Below, piece after piece: positions 35,299-48,606 of a stretch of 64,000 nt of DNA (position 1 is the stretch's first letter; each line of letters opens with the position of its first letter). Both the position numbers and the translations under genes were made by a program. Origin of the DNA: Ulva prolifera (Eukaryota > Chlorophyta > Ulvophyceae > Ulvales > Ulvaceae); assembly GCA_023078555.1 (NCBI GenBank), contig CM041204.1, forward strand, positions 158,923 through 222,922, in the 5' to 3' direction. The notes under the pieces are model-generated. The model made no database searches and was not told the DNA's origin. It saw nothing but the letters and a program-made list of their open reading frames with translations.

Positions 35299-36874
35299 CC
35301 CAGGCTTCAGATCAGGCCCAATGCTGTCCTGATGTGGATAGGAGAACGTGTGCGACGTGCGCATCCCCAGCCCAATGATCATTAGCTCGGATATATACGC
35401 ACGGATGCGTGGGTCACGCACGCGACAGTGGTATCACATCCTCGGCGAGTTTGGTCTGTACTCAGATACACCGAACTGAGCTCACTTGTTGCCGAGCGCG
35501 AGCTGCGAGTGTTGACGCCATGTTGTGTTTTGATCATGTCGACAGCGGTGAGCAACTTGAGTGAGCCACGGATTGGCTCACCCAGGTTGCTCACCCACGG
35601 ATTCGGCATGTGCGATATTCGCAAACGGGCTCTAAAAGCTGTTGTAGACTCTGTACACTGTACGGTGTACAGAGTGGGCAGCATCCTCGCCACGACTGTG
35701 GCAGTCCAGTGACCACGATGACCCGGATGATCGAGTGTAACCGTGGATCCACCACAGCAGGTGTTTAGGCAATAGCACAGGAGCACAGTTGGAACAGCTG
35801 TGACCTTGAGCTCGCCACTCCATCAGTATGCTCAGCCCTAGGCCTGGGCATTGCACACTCGTCCGAGTGAGACAGCGCCACACACTAGCGCAACACACAT
35901 GCTAACGAGCAGGCACTCAGGTTGTAACGACTCAGTACGTCCCAACAGCATTACCAAGGCAAAAGTAAACCTGAATTGACCGATTTCTGATTCTTGGGCT
36001 TGTGGATCACCCACTTTTGGCACACCTCCCACTATGGCGCACCCAGGCGCAGCGATGTGGCCGGAGTCACTGTCTCAGTCGTTTTCCTGGTCATGTAGTC
36101 TCTTGCATGCGCTCGGTATGACGTTCGGCACAAGTGATGCCCGGGGTGTGTACCGTGCAGCCACGTTTGCAAGGCTCCCCGGCGCCACGCCGTGTGGGTG
36201 GAACCGGGGCAGCATGCAAACCCACAGAATAACGAGAAGGCCCCTTAGATATCAGCCCGGTGGACATCGTACAGTTTCGAGTGAATAGTACCAGTGAGTA
36301 ATGCGTGCACATCAGTGCTGGGATCAACACCAGGCTCATGGATCCGGTCTCGAGAGGACCGAACGGCCTTTGGCCAGTACTCCAGGCCACGATTCCGTTG
36401 ACTCTGTTCCCTGCGACCACGGAGGTCTGTTGTTGTTCTCGTGGCAATTTAGTGATACGTGTACCATGCCACCGGATCCTTGCACGTTGTTGTGAGGATC
36501 CAGTGTTGTAATAGTCAGATCCCCGCGCTGCCACACCCACAGTGGGGCATGATTGCTGACTCCATGACAGCACAGGCTGTGTCAGGTCGTCGGGCCCGAT
36601 CACATAGGACAAGTCCTAACATGCAGGTCTGATTTCAGGGTGAAAGCCCCAGAAAGGCTGCAAAGCGACCCATGGGACAGCACTGCAGCACAGGCAGTGC
36701 CGTCATGCAAGCAAGACACCTTCTGCACCACGATCAGTTGAAGTGAGTCCAGATACATACGACTTCACTCTCACAGGCTGTGATTGCTCATGTGGCCTTG
36801 GCCCACCGTGGTTCAGTGACTGCACCCGACACTCTCTCCGTCAGCTGCTTGTGACCCCACTGATCAGGTGCAGG
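35299..36874. other. P2 5' flank
   Basis: Colinear with the P3 5' flank: 35340-35420 matches 43550-43620 (aacgtgtg then gatgcgtgg) and 36170-36225 matches 43850-43905 (gtgggtggaac). It should contain the P2 promoter. A reverse copy of the GPDDPTL repeat core lies at 36570-36612. No gene supported. Confidence 0.55.
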
Positions 36875-38932
36875 ATGCATTTGACTGCGGAGGTGCCACT
36901 TCATCATGATGATCCTGAGGCCTGCAACACCGCCTCGATGTCAACACGTGTACAGTCAGCTTTCCCTGCCCAAGAGGATCCGGATCGCCACTTACTCTGG
37001 TCGCGGAGGGCCGACACCGCCAGTCCCCGTGCGGACGGAAGCGCCTGCCGGCCAGTCCGGGACGACGGCCCGCATGCGTGCGCTCACGCGGACTCCGGTG
37101 AGCACTCACTCACCCTCGTGTCAGCAGCAGCCAGCGCTGAGATAGGACCGGCGGCGTCCGGCACCCCAACGGCCGCGGCCAGCCGCAGAGTGTCTGCAGC
37201 TGCAGCTGCTGATCGAACATGTGGTGAGGGGGGCAGGGCATCGATACTCAAGCCAGCTTCCCTTCCTGCACGGCCGTCCACCCGGGCGCGTGTGTTACAG
37301 GTGCGCTTGCCTTCCTACCAGTCGAACTGACTCCTGAAGCCTGACCGGAATTTGTGATTTGCAACAGTGGTGCAGTGGACCTGGTCCCCTGACCATGCCT
37401 GACATCTAGGTAGAACACATGTTCACTGTTTGTACGTTGTGGACTGGCACTGGCAATAGCACAACTTTTGAGACAACGCGCAACTTTGGAGACGCACATG
37501 TGCTAACAAGGGTATGCGCTCTGCAGAGCACGAGGAAAATACACGATGTCGCGGGGCTCGTCTCCCAGCTCTACAGAAGCGAGCTCGCATGCGTGTTCTC
37601 TTTCGGCGCCAGCAGCGGCGCTGCCCCCGGGAAGCGGCTCAAGCTGCAGTCGTGCTGGCCCGCCTCCTGGCGCAGGAACCTGACCAGCTTGCCGGCATGC
37701 CCGCAGCAGCTCTCCAAGGCCGAGGCCGCCAACATCATGCATGCGGCGGTACTGTCGCGGGGCGGCGCCACCATCACAAACGTCACGCTTGATCTCGGCA
37801 TGGCTGGGATCCTGGTGCTGCAGGGCACCAGCCGCACCGAGCTGCGGAATGTTGTGATCGAAGGTGTCGCTTCGGAAGAGCGACAGTCCCTATGCTTTTG
37901 GCATATGCATGCATGTCTGCGCCGCCGAACTGTCAACTTCAACCTGACACGAGGTTGGAGTTCGACAGAAACCAAAAATGGCTCTTTCTTCGCAGGCGCC
38001 AGCATGCACGCCACAGGCCGCACCTCGGTTCATGCCTGGACGCACTGTCATGCCCGTCGTTGAGGATACGCTCCAAGCCTGAGAAACAGAGGTCTTGTCT
38101 GAGGCACCCACATGCATGTGCAGGAGGCGTTCTGCTGTGCCACGGCCCCCAGTGCCACCTCACCCTCACCGACTGCTCCCTCAAGGGCTGCAAGCTCCTC
38201 ATCGCGGAGGGCGCGACTGCCGACGTCCAGCGCACGCACATCAAGGAGCACTGGTCCATCAATGCCGCCGCCTTTGTCGTCAGCGGCCGCGGCACGACCG
38301 TCCACGCCACAGACACCCACGTCTGCGTCAGCCGGGGCTTCGTCGTGCAGGACCGCGCGCGGCTGACCGGCGCCGGCATGCATTTCACCGGCATGAACGG
38401 GGTGCTGCTGACGGCTGCGGGGCCTGGAACCGAGGCCACCCTCGAGCGGTCGACCTTTGAGTTCCTGCGTGACAAGAGCATCCCGGCCGTCGCCGCGTCG
38501 CTGAGGGTCCTCTTCCGCGGCTGCGCGGTCGAGTCACGTGATGGTGCGGCTGTGATGCTGAGCGGCTGCAAGCTGAAGGCGTTCTTCCGGGGTGTGCATG
38601 CCGTGGGGCAGGGCAGGGTCCACCTCGAGGGGTGTGTCGCCGAGACATCGCGCGATGACGGTACGGGCGTGTATGCGCAGATGGGCAACGTGTCCATGAA
38701 GGCCACGCGGGTGGTCGGGTGTGGGGAATACGGGGTGTGTGTGCGCGGTGGCGGGCCGTCGACGCGAGCGCATGTGATGGCCGAGGGGTGCACGATTGAG
38801 GGCACCCGTCAGCCGGTGTCAGTCCAGCCAGACGAGTGGTCATCGGCTGAGATGCGGGACTGCGAGCTGAACGGGCAGGCTGTGAGCGCGGCGTGGTGGA
38901 GCCACATGTGGAACGCTGTTTTGACAAAGTGA
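36875..38932 (+). CDS. Right-handed beta-helix protein P2
   Basis: Three exons join in phase to 523 residues: 36875-37300, 37527-37863 and 38124-38932. I chose ATG 36875 because the preceding gtgcaggatg aligns with the same context at the P3 start. Exon 1 encodes a low-complexity N-terminus with one block conserved in P3 (HSLTLVSAAASAEIG). Exon 2 encodes a small domain (STRKIHDVAGLVSQLY, QSCWPASW, LPACPQQLSKAEA) that leads into the first beta-helix coils (GGATITNVTLDLG, TSRTELRNVVIEG). Exon 3 is a right-handed parallel beta-helix with recurring coils such as LTLTDCSLKGCKLL, FRGCAVESRDGA, LSGCKLKAF and HLEGCVAE. There is no signal peptide and no catalytic signature of a pectinase, so the role is unknown; in general such folds bind carbohydrate or proteins. 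Donors are gtgcgctt and gtgtcgct, and acceptors end tgcag. Confidence 0.8.
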
Positions 38933-38969
38933 ATGGCTCATGTGTGTGCATGTGCAGAATTCTTGCGGG

Positions 38970-39030
38970 CATGTGGTCACTCGAGGTATAAACCCGACCC
39001 GGGGGGTTTGTACACTCGAATGACCACATG
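38970..39030. repeat. 61-bp palindrome downstream of P2
   Basis: Second copy of the palindrome found at 28978-29038, the same length and differing at a few positions. It begins 37 bp after the P2 stop codon. Confidence 0.75.
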
Positions 39031-40194
39031 GCATGTTTTACCCGATGTGGTTCATCATCGCTCGAGACAAGCATGTGAGATTTCAACATATGTGAGATTT
39101 TGGTCGTTGTGGGTCTGTTCACCTGCACGGGGGTATGCATGAGGGCGTGGGCCTGTGAAGGTGGAGAGACGAGCGAATGGAGTCGGCAGGCCGAGATGGG
39201 GCCACAGGCGAAACTGCCGAGTGGATTGTATTGGCCCAGTTTGAAGGCACCAATCAGCGCGAGACAATGGCGTCAATCTTGTTGAATGAATGTTGAATGA
39301 ATCATGTCAGCATGTGTCAGGTACTGGTTAGAGTCAGCTTTTGGGTTGCACAGCCTGCGTGGACCGTAGGCGATATTGTGCGTCTGGTTTGCTAATGGAA
39401 TTCTGAGCTCTTAATGTCCCAACAGAGATGGCCGTGTCATCATGCATTCGTGCATGCATGCAACGCAATGCTTATCATTTGTACGACCCTGATGCATACA
39501 GCTTTGTACCGTTATCGCATGAGCCGCACGGTCGCTTGGGACAGCCTGCTATGGATCACTCGAATCGGTTGGCGGAGGTTGCGTCTCGGTGTGGTAAGGT
39601 GAACCGTGCTTTGTTTGTGACGCATGCTCTGCGCCGGTTGAGTGTGGCTTTGTGCAAAGGGAATACTTAGGTGCTCCGAGCGGGGCTCCAATCCTTGGCC
39701 GGAATTATCGGCAGGACGATGGTGCGCGCTCCTGCGCAGCCTAGTGCCATGACTGCGTGAGTGGATTTGCGTGTGCGTTCCTAGCAACGGCCCGGTTCCC
39801 GGCCTCTCTGCTTTGTAACTACATGCACACATGATCGGCCTGCGAAGCCTGCACCAGCCAGATGCCACCGGCACTATCGACACTTTTTACATCTTATAGG
39901 GGCAACCGGCACGGAGTTCAGCACATGCCCACCACTGGCAATGGCGGCATTTGTGTTCCTGCAGGTTGTCCCGGCAGTGCCACCTACCTCTCCATCCTTA
40001 CACCCGTGCCCGCCACTGCTCTGCCCCGACTTTGCAGGACACACGTGTACTGCAACAGTCACATTCAGTCATTACTCGTGCCATCGAACTCGTGCCATGC
40101 CAGATCTGGCACTCTAGAGTTCAGCATTTAGTAGCAACCCGAGCGCCACTGAGCACACCTGTTGCGCAACGGGTTGGTGATTGTATTCTTGCGA

Positions 40195-40250
40195 TGCTTG
40201 CTGGTTTCGCGGTACCACCCGCCTGGCCACCGTGACCCTTGGAACATACC
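40195..40250 (-). repeat. 45-bp dispersed repeat copy
   Basis: On the minus strand it reads tgttccaagggtcacggtgg then ccaggcgggtggtaccgcga, a diverged copy. Confidence 0.6.
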
Positions 40251-40659
40251 GCAGAGATATCAATCATTCCAGGCAGCCAGCGCCAACACCCACACACCTC
40301 ACCCCGTGGCCATCACGGCAGTCCCTCAAGTAGGTAGTTCAGGGGAGTCCCCTGAGGGGTCGCAGTACAACCAGCGTAACACGCCAGCACTGGCTTGCTA
40401 TTGGGGCTTGTCTATTCATGCCTGGCGGGTAAGCCTTCACAATATCCACTTGCATCGAACTAGAACGGGTCTCACGGTGCCTTTGTTTGCGCCCCAACAT
40501 GCCCCAAGCAACAGTTCAGGGAGCCCTGCTGTGGCGGGGTTGCAGAGTTGAGACATGTGCCTGCCCCGGGGGCGCTCGGAGGGCGGGCGTGCATGCATGT
40601 TACATAAACCAAGAGATGGTGCAGGTGCGTCGGACTGGGTTGCCGGGTGTGTGATTGAC

Positions 40660-40715
40660 CTGCTTACTGCTTTCGCGGTGCTGCCTGCCTCGTCAGGTTT
40701 ATCCTTGACACATAT
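40660..40715 (-). repeat. 45-bp dispersed repeat copy
   Basis: On the minus strand it reads tgtgtcaaggataaacctga then cgaggcaggcagcaccgcga. It is followed by agtaagcaggtcaatcacac, which resembles the continuation of the 31-kb copy. Confidence 0.7.
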
Positions 40716-43360
40716 TCCAGGGCAGTCAGGCAGGTTGCACTGCAGAAACGGCACCGCCTACGGTCCTGATCACTTCAGCTGAGCTTGCAAGCCCGAGCCG
40801 CAAATGGAGTGTCACTGTGGCCCCCCCCCCCCCCCCCTCCCCCCTCCCATTGTCAACACACGGCCGCCTGCGACTCATGAGTCGTTTGCCGGGCGTTTTT
40901 ACTAATATATTATAAACAATTTATAAACAATTTATTTTAATATTTATAAAATTCTTATACCAGTAATCCAATTAAGGTTTGCGGCAATGACAGCGCTGCA
41001 TGCATGTGACAGCGGTGTGCGGCAGGTCTATAGTTGCCGAGATAGTAGGCGAGATTGTAGGCTATAGTTGCCGAGAATGCGGGGGTGGTAAGCCCGATCA
41101 GCCTGGGTGTCTGGTTTAATCTGCTGCAAGGCTGCTCACGGATGGGTGGTCACAAATGCTTAGTGGGGCTCGGCGGCCAGCACATCATCTGCGGAAGACA
41201 CCTACCCTGGTGTCTTTCTTACCATAAAGGCATATGTGGTCCCGTTAATTCACCGAACATGACTGAAAATGAGTCAGTGTACGCTCTGATGTGGCAGAGG
41301 CACACGCAAAGTCACCTAAAAAATAGGGCAGCTCCAGTTGACCAACCTATAGTTTTTGGGCAGCTCCAGTGGACGAATCTGGCAGAGGCCATACACACTC
41401 GTTGAATGTTTAAGCTTGGGGATTCCCCGGGTAAGTGTGCCTGCAATGCGCAAGCATCCATCGTATGGCTGTGACATCGCTGAGTCTAGGACACCATGTA
41501 GCAGGCATGCGGGGCAGTAACACATGTGCTGTGCTGAATGCTCGTGCTTGGCCATTGGCTTTGTGATCTAGAAGTAGGCACCGCGTGGTCACTGAAAGGG
41601 AGATAGGTACTGTACATTGAAGGGTGCATAATAGAGGTGCTTGCACCCCTTACCAAGGCTCCACTCAAGCTGGACTGCACAGTAGTCACGCATTTCCGCT
41701 ATCCTTGTTTCCAATATGGAGCATTCAGGTGGTGGCCCGAGCCTTCAACCGCTGGGACCTGCGCTTGACCCACACTGTCTGAATGCCTGCAACCAGAGCG
41801 TGTTCCACCACTGGTGCTGGAAAGACATACAGCAGCCGGGACACGGGATCCGAAAATTCGGTTGCATGACCTTTGCGAGGTCTACAGAGCTATGGCGGAG
41901 AAACACGAGCAGCGCATCTCTTGCAACAATCTGCCTGATGGATATATGGGAGAGGTGCACCTGAGGAAAGCATTCACATATCTCTCAATAGACACCATAT
42001 CATATTGGTAGAGTATTTGCTGGTCAGAAGCATATGTGCACCATGTCATTGAGTACAGAGGACGCCACAAGGGAGCAGGGCCAAGTCTAGTCAGCATGAG
42101 ATAGAGAGACCACTGGCACCATTTAGCACCAATGTGAGCTTTGCTGCTGGACATGATATAGTATGGCCAGATCGTAGCATCTCCCTGACATATGCTGACG
42201 CAATCTGGACATACTGCAGCATATCCAGCAGCAAGCCTCACATCGGTGCCACGTAGGTTCAAGCAGGATACATTGCAGGCTCCACAACATGGACAAGCCT
42301 ATGAGCTGGCTATGCAAGAGCGACACGGGTATTGAAACAAGCGCCATGTTGCAGACCACAGTCTGATTTCTGCACATCACCTGATCGAAGATCTGGCCAT
42401 GTTGAGATCCGGAATGTTCCCAGGTACCTGGCAACTTACGGTTCCAGGTTTGCTCATTCCAGGATAAGCGAGTCAGCCTAGCTGTTGTAAGGACACCTGG
42501 CCATACCTTTGCCATTATTCGCTGGTAGCTGTGCAGGTCAGAGCATGGCTGGCTTGCGCCACTCCGTCTCCTCAAAACACTTGAAGCAAATGATTTGCAA
42601 TCATTGGTGATGAATCTCGCCAATATGATGTTTGGGGGATCGTGAACACCCGATGGAAGGGAAGCTGGGGGTCGGATGCGAGGTTACTGCTACGATAAGC
42701 ACGCTATCTTGCCTACGTTCTGCAATGCCCTTCAGTTCCAACAGTTCAGAATAGCATTACAAAGTTATCATATCGAATGTTCACTCCCCGTGCTGACAAA
42801 ACAGCCAAATACACGATTTGCGCCATGGCTCTTTCTGCAAGCTGTAAACTTCACGAAGCCACAGAGTTTCACAGGAACCAGCCATTGTATATTGGTTGCT
42901 TGTGGGAGGTTCATGTTAGGATACTTCCATCGTATCGTCACTGGCGGCTTCAGCATGTCTGGTCATGGCCACGCATGGTGCACGAATCGATGCGTGCTTG
43001 AGAGTCTGCCTACGAAACGCGGTAATCCCCATGCCGGCGTGTCCACAGAGCCATCTGACAAGCCAAGATGTCCCGTAAATCACTCGATTGGAAGTCGTGT
43101 ACGCTACAGAAGCGCTGTCTATATACGTGACACCGCAGCTGCAAACGTGCAAACGCATTGATTCCGAAGTATTAAACCACGCTTCATCTAGCACCGGATC
43201 TCTGTGTAGTACTGTGAACGCCTGTAGAACTTGGTCGATAGTTGCAATCTCGCCAGTGGCATTCAGTCGTGTGCTTCCGCCATTGGACATCTGCCGTATC
43301 GCATAGCGCAGCTGCAGGGCAGAACAGCCAATCCTGACACTATTAGCAGAATTCGAGTTC

Positions 43361-43620
43361 ATCTCAGCGAGATATCCATCGTCAGGCCGCCAGACATGCT
43401 GGTCAACCACGCTCAAGCAGGCACCGAGGTTGTTGCGATTGCTGACGCATCATCAGCCACGCATGCCCTCACAAGTGGCAGCGCTGTTGTTGAGAGCATC
43501 CAGGATCATCTGGATCCAATTGATGCACAAGGTGGAAAGGATGGTGAGAGGAAAACGTGTGGGATGTGCGCACCCCCAATGCCAACTACGGATGCACGGA
43601 TGCGTGGTTTGCAGTACCAG
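43361..43620 (+). repeat. Empty-site counterpart of the CACTA insertion
   Basis: It aligns with 31966-32113 joined to 35299-35420. Over the 103 bp spanning the insertion point the two alignments have equal length, with identity rising on both sides, so this copy never received the transposon. Confidence 0.6.
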
Positions 43621-44529
43621 CGCTGCTAGTACCTCCGCGGTCCACCTCAGCCGACACGTGTGTTCGTATCTGCACGTGCCCGCTGAACCCACCTGGTGCC
43701 GACCGTAATCGGGGTGGCACAAAAGTGTTCACCATCGCCATTATGTTCGCGATTCTAGACATCTCATCCTACTGTGCATGCGCGCGATCGCGAGGCAGCG
43801 ACCGGCACATCCGCTGCATGAGGCAAAGATCCAGAGGATTCGCGAATTGACAGGCTCACCGCGTGCCACGTCGCGTGGGTGGAACTGAGTGAGCATATGC
43901 ATGCGTGTCAATGATCAGCGCACTTGACACGAATAGCAGAATATTATGTATGTTATATGATATGTTGTGTTATATGATATCTAGCCATGGCATTCCACGG
44001 AGCCAGTGTGATCGTGCTTTGATGATTTGTGGTGCCTGCTACTTTCTCTGCTCCTGCAGATCGATTGTTGCGATGAATCATGCTACTGCATGCCTGTAGC
44101 TAAGCTAGACTTCACCCTCAGCTAAGCTATCCCAGAGATAGACTTCATACACGAGGAAATGCAATGTCTAAAGTCTCAATAGTCGTGCATGTGCATCAGT
44201 TGTGTCAAGCACAGTTGCGCCGTGGGGCTGCAGCCCGGCTTCTGTTCGTGCACTCGAAGCCACGATTAGTCTTTTCTCCCATACATTGTCCATCCCTCGA
44301 TCGGGATATCAGTCGCAGCATGCTGACTCTCTGCACCAGCCCCACATTGTGCTAGGCATGCACTGTGCTGTAACGTAACTTTCGACTACACCAGCGCACG
44401 GCGCCGCACGCAGTCTGTGGCTTGCATCACCTACACATATTCACACATGAGGCACCGCATTTGCATCCACTGGCCGCGACTGTGTCGTAGGTGCGTTGAT
44501 TCGGGGTGGTGTTTGTGTTCTTTCGCTGC

Positions 44530-44585
44530 TCGCTGATCTCGCGGAGGAGCCCGCCTCGCCACCTTCATCCTCTTGACACATAAAG
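44530..44585 (-). repeat. 45-bp dispersed repeat copy
   Basis: On the minus strand it reads tgtgtcaagaggatgaaggt then ggcgaggcgggc. It lies just upstream of the P3 start codon. Confidence 0.65.
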
Positions 44586-44662
44586 CATCGCTTTTCGCTT
44601 CATCTTTTTTTTGCTCCCGCACCGTGTGCGGACCGCGTGGGACCCGGCCGACCGTGTGCAGG

Positions 44663-46703
44663 ATGAACTCAATATCAGAACGGTCACCTCTGTCCGAGAC
44701 AGATCACCACGGCGCCGGCCACATCTCGCCGTGCGCTCACCTGCGCCCGCCCTCGTACCGCCGAGAGGCCCGCCACTTTTTCCGGCCGCGCAGTGGGCAA
44801 ATCGGCAGCGCGTGCAAACTCGAAGATGACAGCGCCTGCCTGCCTGGGGGGGTCGAGGGCCCGTCTGATCATGCATGCGCGCCCGCGGACTCCATGCGGT
44901 CCCTCTCCCTCGTGTCCGCGGCGTTCAGTGCCGAGATCGGCGCGATGGCGTCGGTCGCCTCCGCAACGGCGGCGCCTGCATGCAGGGCGGCCGCGGGCGA
45001 TGCATGCGCTGAGGCAGACACGACACCGATGCCAGTGCCGGCCGCCGACTCCACACAGCTTCCCGCCCCAGCACTTGTACAGCAGGTGCGATTGCGCCAT
45101 TCCGGCCGAGCGGCGGTCGCTTCATGCGGCGGTGTGACGCGTACATTGATGCCATAGACCCAGTTCCCTGACTACATGTAGTGTACACCTGATGTCTGCA
45201 TTTGCCTGCTAGTGGATGAAGTGTGCTTAATCATGTTACACGGCGCTGGCATGAGTAGTCACACAAGCAGTTTGCATTGAAGCGCTGGCATGTGCAATCA
45301 CATATGCACTTTGAACTGGGAGACATTCCTCTCAGCCCTTGCGCTGACAGGTAGGATTGCGATATGCAGAACACGCGGAACATCCACGACGTCGCGAGGC
45401 TCGTCTCCCAGCTCTTCGGCAGCCAGCCGGGCAACGAGTTCTCCTTCGGCGCTGCCAAGCGGCTTAAGCTGCAGTCGTGCTGGCCCGCCTCCTGGCGCAG
45501 GAACCTGACCGGCCTGCCGGCATGCCCGCAACAGCTCTCGAAGGCTGAGGCGTCAAAGATCATGTATGCGGCGGTGTTGTCGCAAGGCGGCGCCACCATC
45601 TCGAACGTCACGCTCGACCTCGGCAAGGCCGGCATCCTCGTGCTGCAGGGCACCAGCCGCACCGAGCTGAAGAATGTGGTGGTTGAAGGTGTGGCTTCAG
45701 CTTCAACCCTGTTCTGTTCTTGTGCCACATTTGTGTGCAGGTGTACGTTGAACTGAGTCATCGCGGTTATGACCACCTCTGTCACCAGAGTTGGCTCGTT
45801 CTCCGCACCCACACGAAACCCTCGATTCCTGGACTCTGTTCCTGTAGCGTGCAATTTCTCGCCGTGGTGCATTCCCTTAAAGGCTGGGCTGAATGGTTTT
45901 TTCTAAGTTGTCTACATGCATGTGCAGGAGGCATTCTGCTGTGCCATGGCCCGCAGTGCCACCTCACCCTCACCGACTGCACCCTCAAGGGATGCAAGCT
46001 CATCATCGCGGAGCGCGCGACTGCCGACATCCAGCGCACGCACATCCAGGAGCACTTCTCCATCAACGACGCCGCGTTCGTCACCAGCGGCCGCGGCACG
46101 ACCGTCCACGCCATAGACACCCACGTCTGCGTCGGCCGGGGCTTCGTCGTGCAGGACCGCGCGCAGCTGACCGGCACCGGCATGCACCTCACCGGCGTGA
46201 ACGGCTCGCTGATCACCGCAGTCGGAACCGGCACCGAGGTCACCCTCGAGCGGTCGAACTTCGAGTTCCTGCATGACAAAGGCAACCCGATCGTCGCCGC
46301 ATCGCTGCGGGTGCTGTTCCGCGGCTGCGCGGCGACCTCGAGCGACGGCGCGGTGATGACGCTGAACAACTGTGAGCTGAAGGCGTTTCACCGGGCCGTG
46401 CATGCCGCCCGGCACGCGCGCATCCACTTCGAGGGGTGTGTCGCTGAAACGTTCCGGGAGGACGGCGAGGGTGTGTATGCGCAAATGGCCCACGTGTCGC
46501 TGAAGGACTCCCAATTTGTCGGGTGTGGGGAGTACGGTGTGTGTGTCAGTGGGGGCGGGCCGACCACCAAAGCGCATGTAGTGGCTGAGCGGTGCACTGT
46601 CGAGGGCTCCCGGCGGACGGTGTCGGTGCAGAAGGATGACTGGTCGTCGGCGGAGATTCGGGAGTGTGTGCTCGACGGGCAGTCCGTGACAGCGACATGG
46701 TGA
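44663..46703 (+). CDS. Right-handed beta-helix protein P3
   Basis: Three exons join in phase to 505 residues: 44663-45085, 45370-45688 and 45928-46703. The architecture and intron phases (0, then 1) equal those of P2. Exon 1 shares HACAPADSMRSLSLVSAAFS-type sequence with P2. Exon 2 begins NTRNIHDVARLVSQLFG and contains QSCWPASWRRNLTGLPACPQ. Exon 3 is a beta-helix with coils such as LTLTDCTLKGCKL and FRGCAATSSDGAV. P3 stops at VTATW, eleven residues before P1 and P2, because the tandem tgg codons there read tgg tga. Exon 3 is 33 nt shorter for that reason. No signal peptide or enzyme motif is visible. Function unknown; paralogy with P1 and P2 is clear. Confidence 0.8.
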
Positions 46704-48606
46704 AGTGCAACGTAGAGCGCGGGGTCGAGGACGAGAGCCATGCACTTGTTGATTGCTGTTGTGTATGGAACTGGAGAAAGCAGAAACCGTATGATCATTA
46801 CGTAATGTATTTGGGGCAGAGCTACTGCCACATGAAGTATTTACTACGAGGTGGTACTATCACATGGATTGTTTTGTGGTTGTGCGCGTGCATGGGGGGT
46901 ATGCATATCATGAGAGTGTGCTCCTGTGCCGCTGGAAATGGGTCCGAGTGTAGGCAGGATGTTGAGTAGGCAACCCTTGAATTTGTAGACAAGACGGTCG
47001 TTTGCGGTGTAGTGACTCGCTGCAGAAGTGTGGGTGTGTGCGTATATGAGTGTGGCGCATGATCTTATATCCATGTCCATGGGGAGTTGGTTTGGCTGTT
47101 GAGCAGTGCTGCTGTTGGTTTCGATGTCTATGCATGGACGGGCAACGCGCCTGCTGCACAGCCTGCATTCCAGTATCTGCTCAGTCATGCATGATAGGAA
47201 ATACAGGTGTGCAACAGTGTGGGGCCGCTTTGCAATATTCCCAGCTCTGGCACCAAGAAATTATACCTGAATATGTGGACCTGTTACATACGGTCGGGCC
47301 TGACGACCCTACACTGCTGTGCAGCGGTATGAATTGTACATGTCAAGGTCGTGTAACACCCTACACTCGGAAGTGCTGCAACCGAGATCTTTTGTCATGC
47401 AGTTGGTGTTGTCCAGTGGCCGGTGTCTGAGATGATTGCTACACAGTTGTTTTGGCTGGGCTCAACCCACAGATGCTACCAGGTGCATGCATTTATGTGG
47501 TCCTACAACAGGATGACGATGCTGCTCACGTTGCCTGCAGCTGTACAGGCATTGCATCCTGCTCTCATGTCCGGAGGGGCCTGCAAGAAGATTCCAGCGC
47601 AACCCCATAACACTCATCACCAACGACCACCATCAGCAACGGCTTGTAGTGTACAATTGTCCTGCTCGCACACACGCACCTAGGTCAGGCAAGAATTGGG
47701 CTGTCATGTGCGCTGGCGTTACGCGCCTACGTCCAGCAGGAGTTGGGTTGTCATGCGCTCCTGCATTATCGAGGGTGTAGAATGCAGCCTCCACAAACAG
47801 CAGATGAGAGTTGCCGCCTCAGCATGCGCACGTTCAAATCCAGCAACGCACCTTCTTGTCTGCCCACGCTTTTACTTTCCTGTCACCCCTTTATCTCGCC
47901 GCTTCCTGTGGCTAGAGTGGTTGTCAGCCGCAGTATGGAAATGCGGCACTGTGACTGCGTAGAGTGTTGATTTGGGAGAGATCCCATCTTGCGTCATATG
48001 TGAGGCTACACTCATGATCACATCACTCTCTTGTCCCACCACACCCACAGACACACTGCAGGCTACCAGAATCATGTCGTGATATGTCAGCTCTGCAGAT
48101 ACGCACTGTGTGTACTGCCACCTCTTCCCCCCCAAATCCAGATTCTCTCACCCCGCACCCCTCAGCCGCATCCATGCGGCGGGCCTCATGCCCAGGGCGA
48201 GGCTAGGTCGACGCGCGTCCGTGCTGCGGCATGCTGTGCCAGAGGCCGAGCGTCCCGGCGGGTGGAACAGCGAGCACCCTCACCGTGGCCAGCGTGCCTG
48301 GGCCGGGTCTGAGTGCTCATCGTTCGCGGATTACACATTCTGGGCGTGAGTGCCTCCCCCACTGCCACCAGACTGGCCACGAACGGTCAAAGGCGATGGC
48401 CCATCCCGGGATGCACTATCCATAACATGGGAGGACCATCAACGGCGCTTGCACAACGCACAGATATATCCGGACCGCTGCGGCATCTGTACATGCCACT
48501 ACGTTCCATCACAAACTATTGCACCTCTCATAGGATATGGCACTGGCGCGTACAGCACCCATCGATCCTCACTGCCGAAGCCGGCCCCATCGCAACTTGA
48601 GCCAGG
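46704..48606. other. Intergenic; one GPDDPTL repeat copy
   Basis: No 61-bp palindrome follows P3. A copy of the GPDDPTL repeat lies at 47209-47330 (+). No gene supported. Confidence 0.5.
47209..47330 (+). repeat. Dispersed repeat 'GPDDPTL', copy 2
   Basis: It matches 5269-5370 over about 100 bp, e.g. LLHTVGPDDPTL here and LLHMIGPDDPTL there. Confidence 0.5.

Larger units (their letters stand above)
39031..43360. other. P2 3' flank and intergenic DNA
   Basis: 39031-39800 is colinear with the P1 3' flank. Two 45-bp repeat copies lie at 40195-40250 and 40660-40715 (-). A C-rich tract covers 40821-40849, and a sharply AT-rich patch covers 40900-40975 (ataaacaatttataaacaat). A short tandem repeat (ctatagttgccgaga) stands at 41028-41075. 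No gene is supported in 41.1-43.3 kb; open frames there lack domains. Confidence 0.5.

Noticed and set aside
47643-47651. cttgtagtg as a CACTA right end
   Set aside because: Only nine bases match; no subterminal repeats, target duplication or left end nearby.
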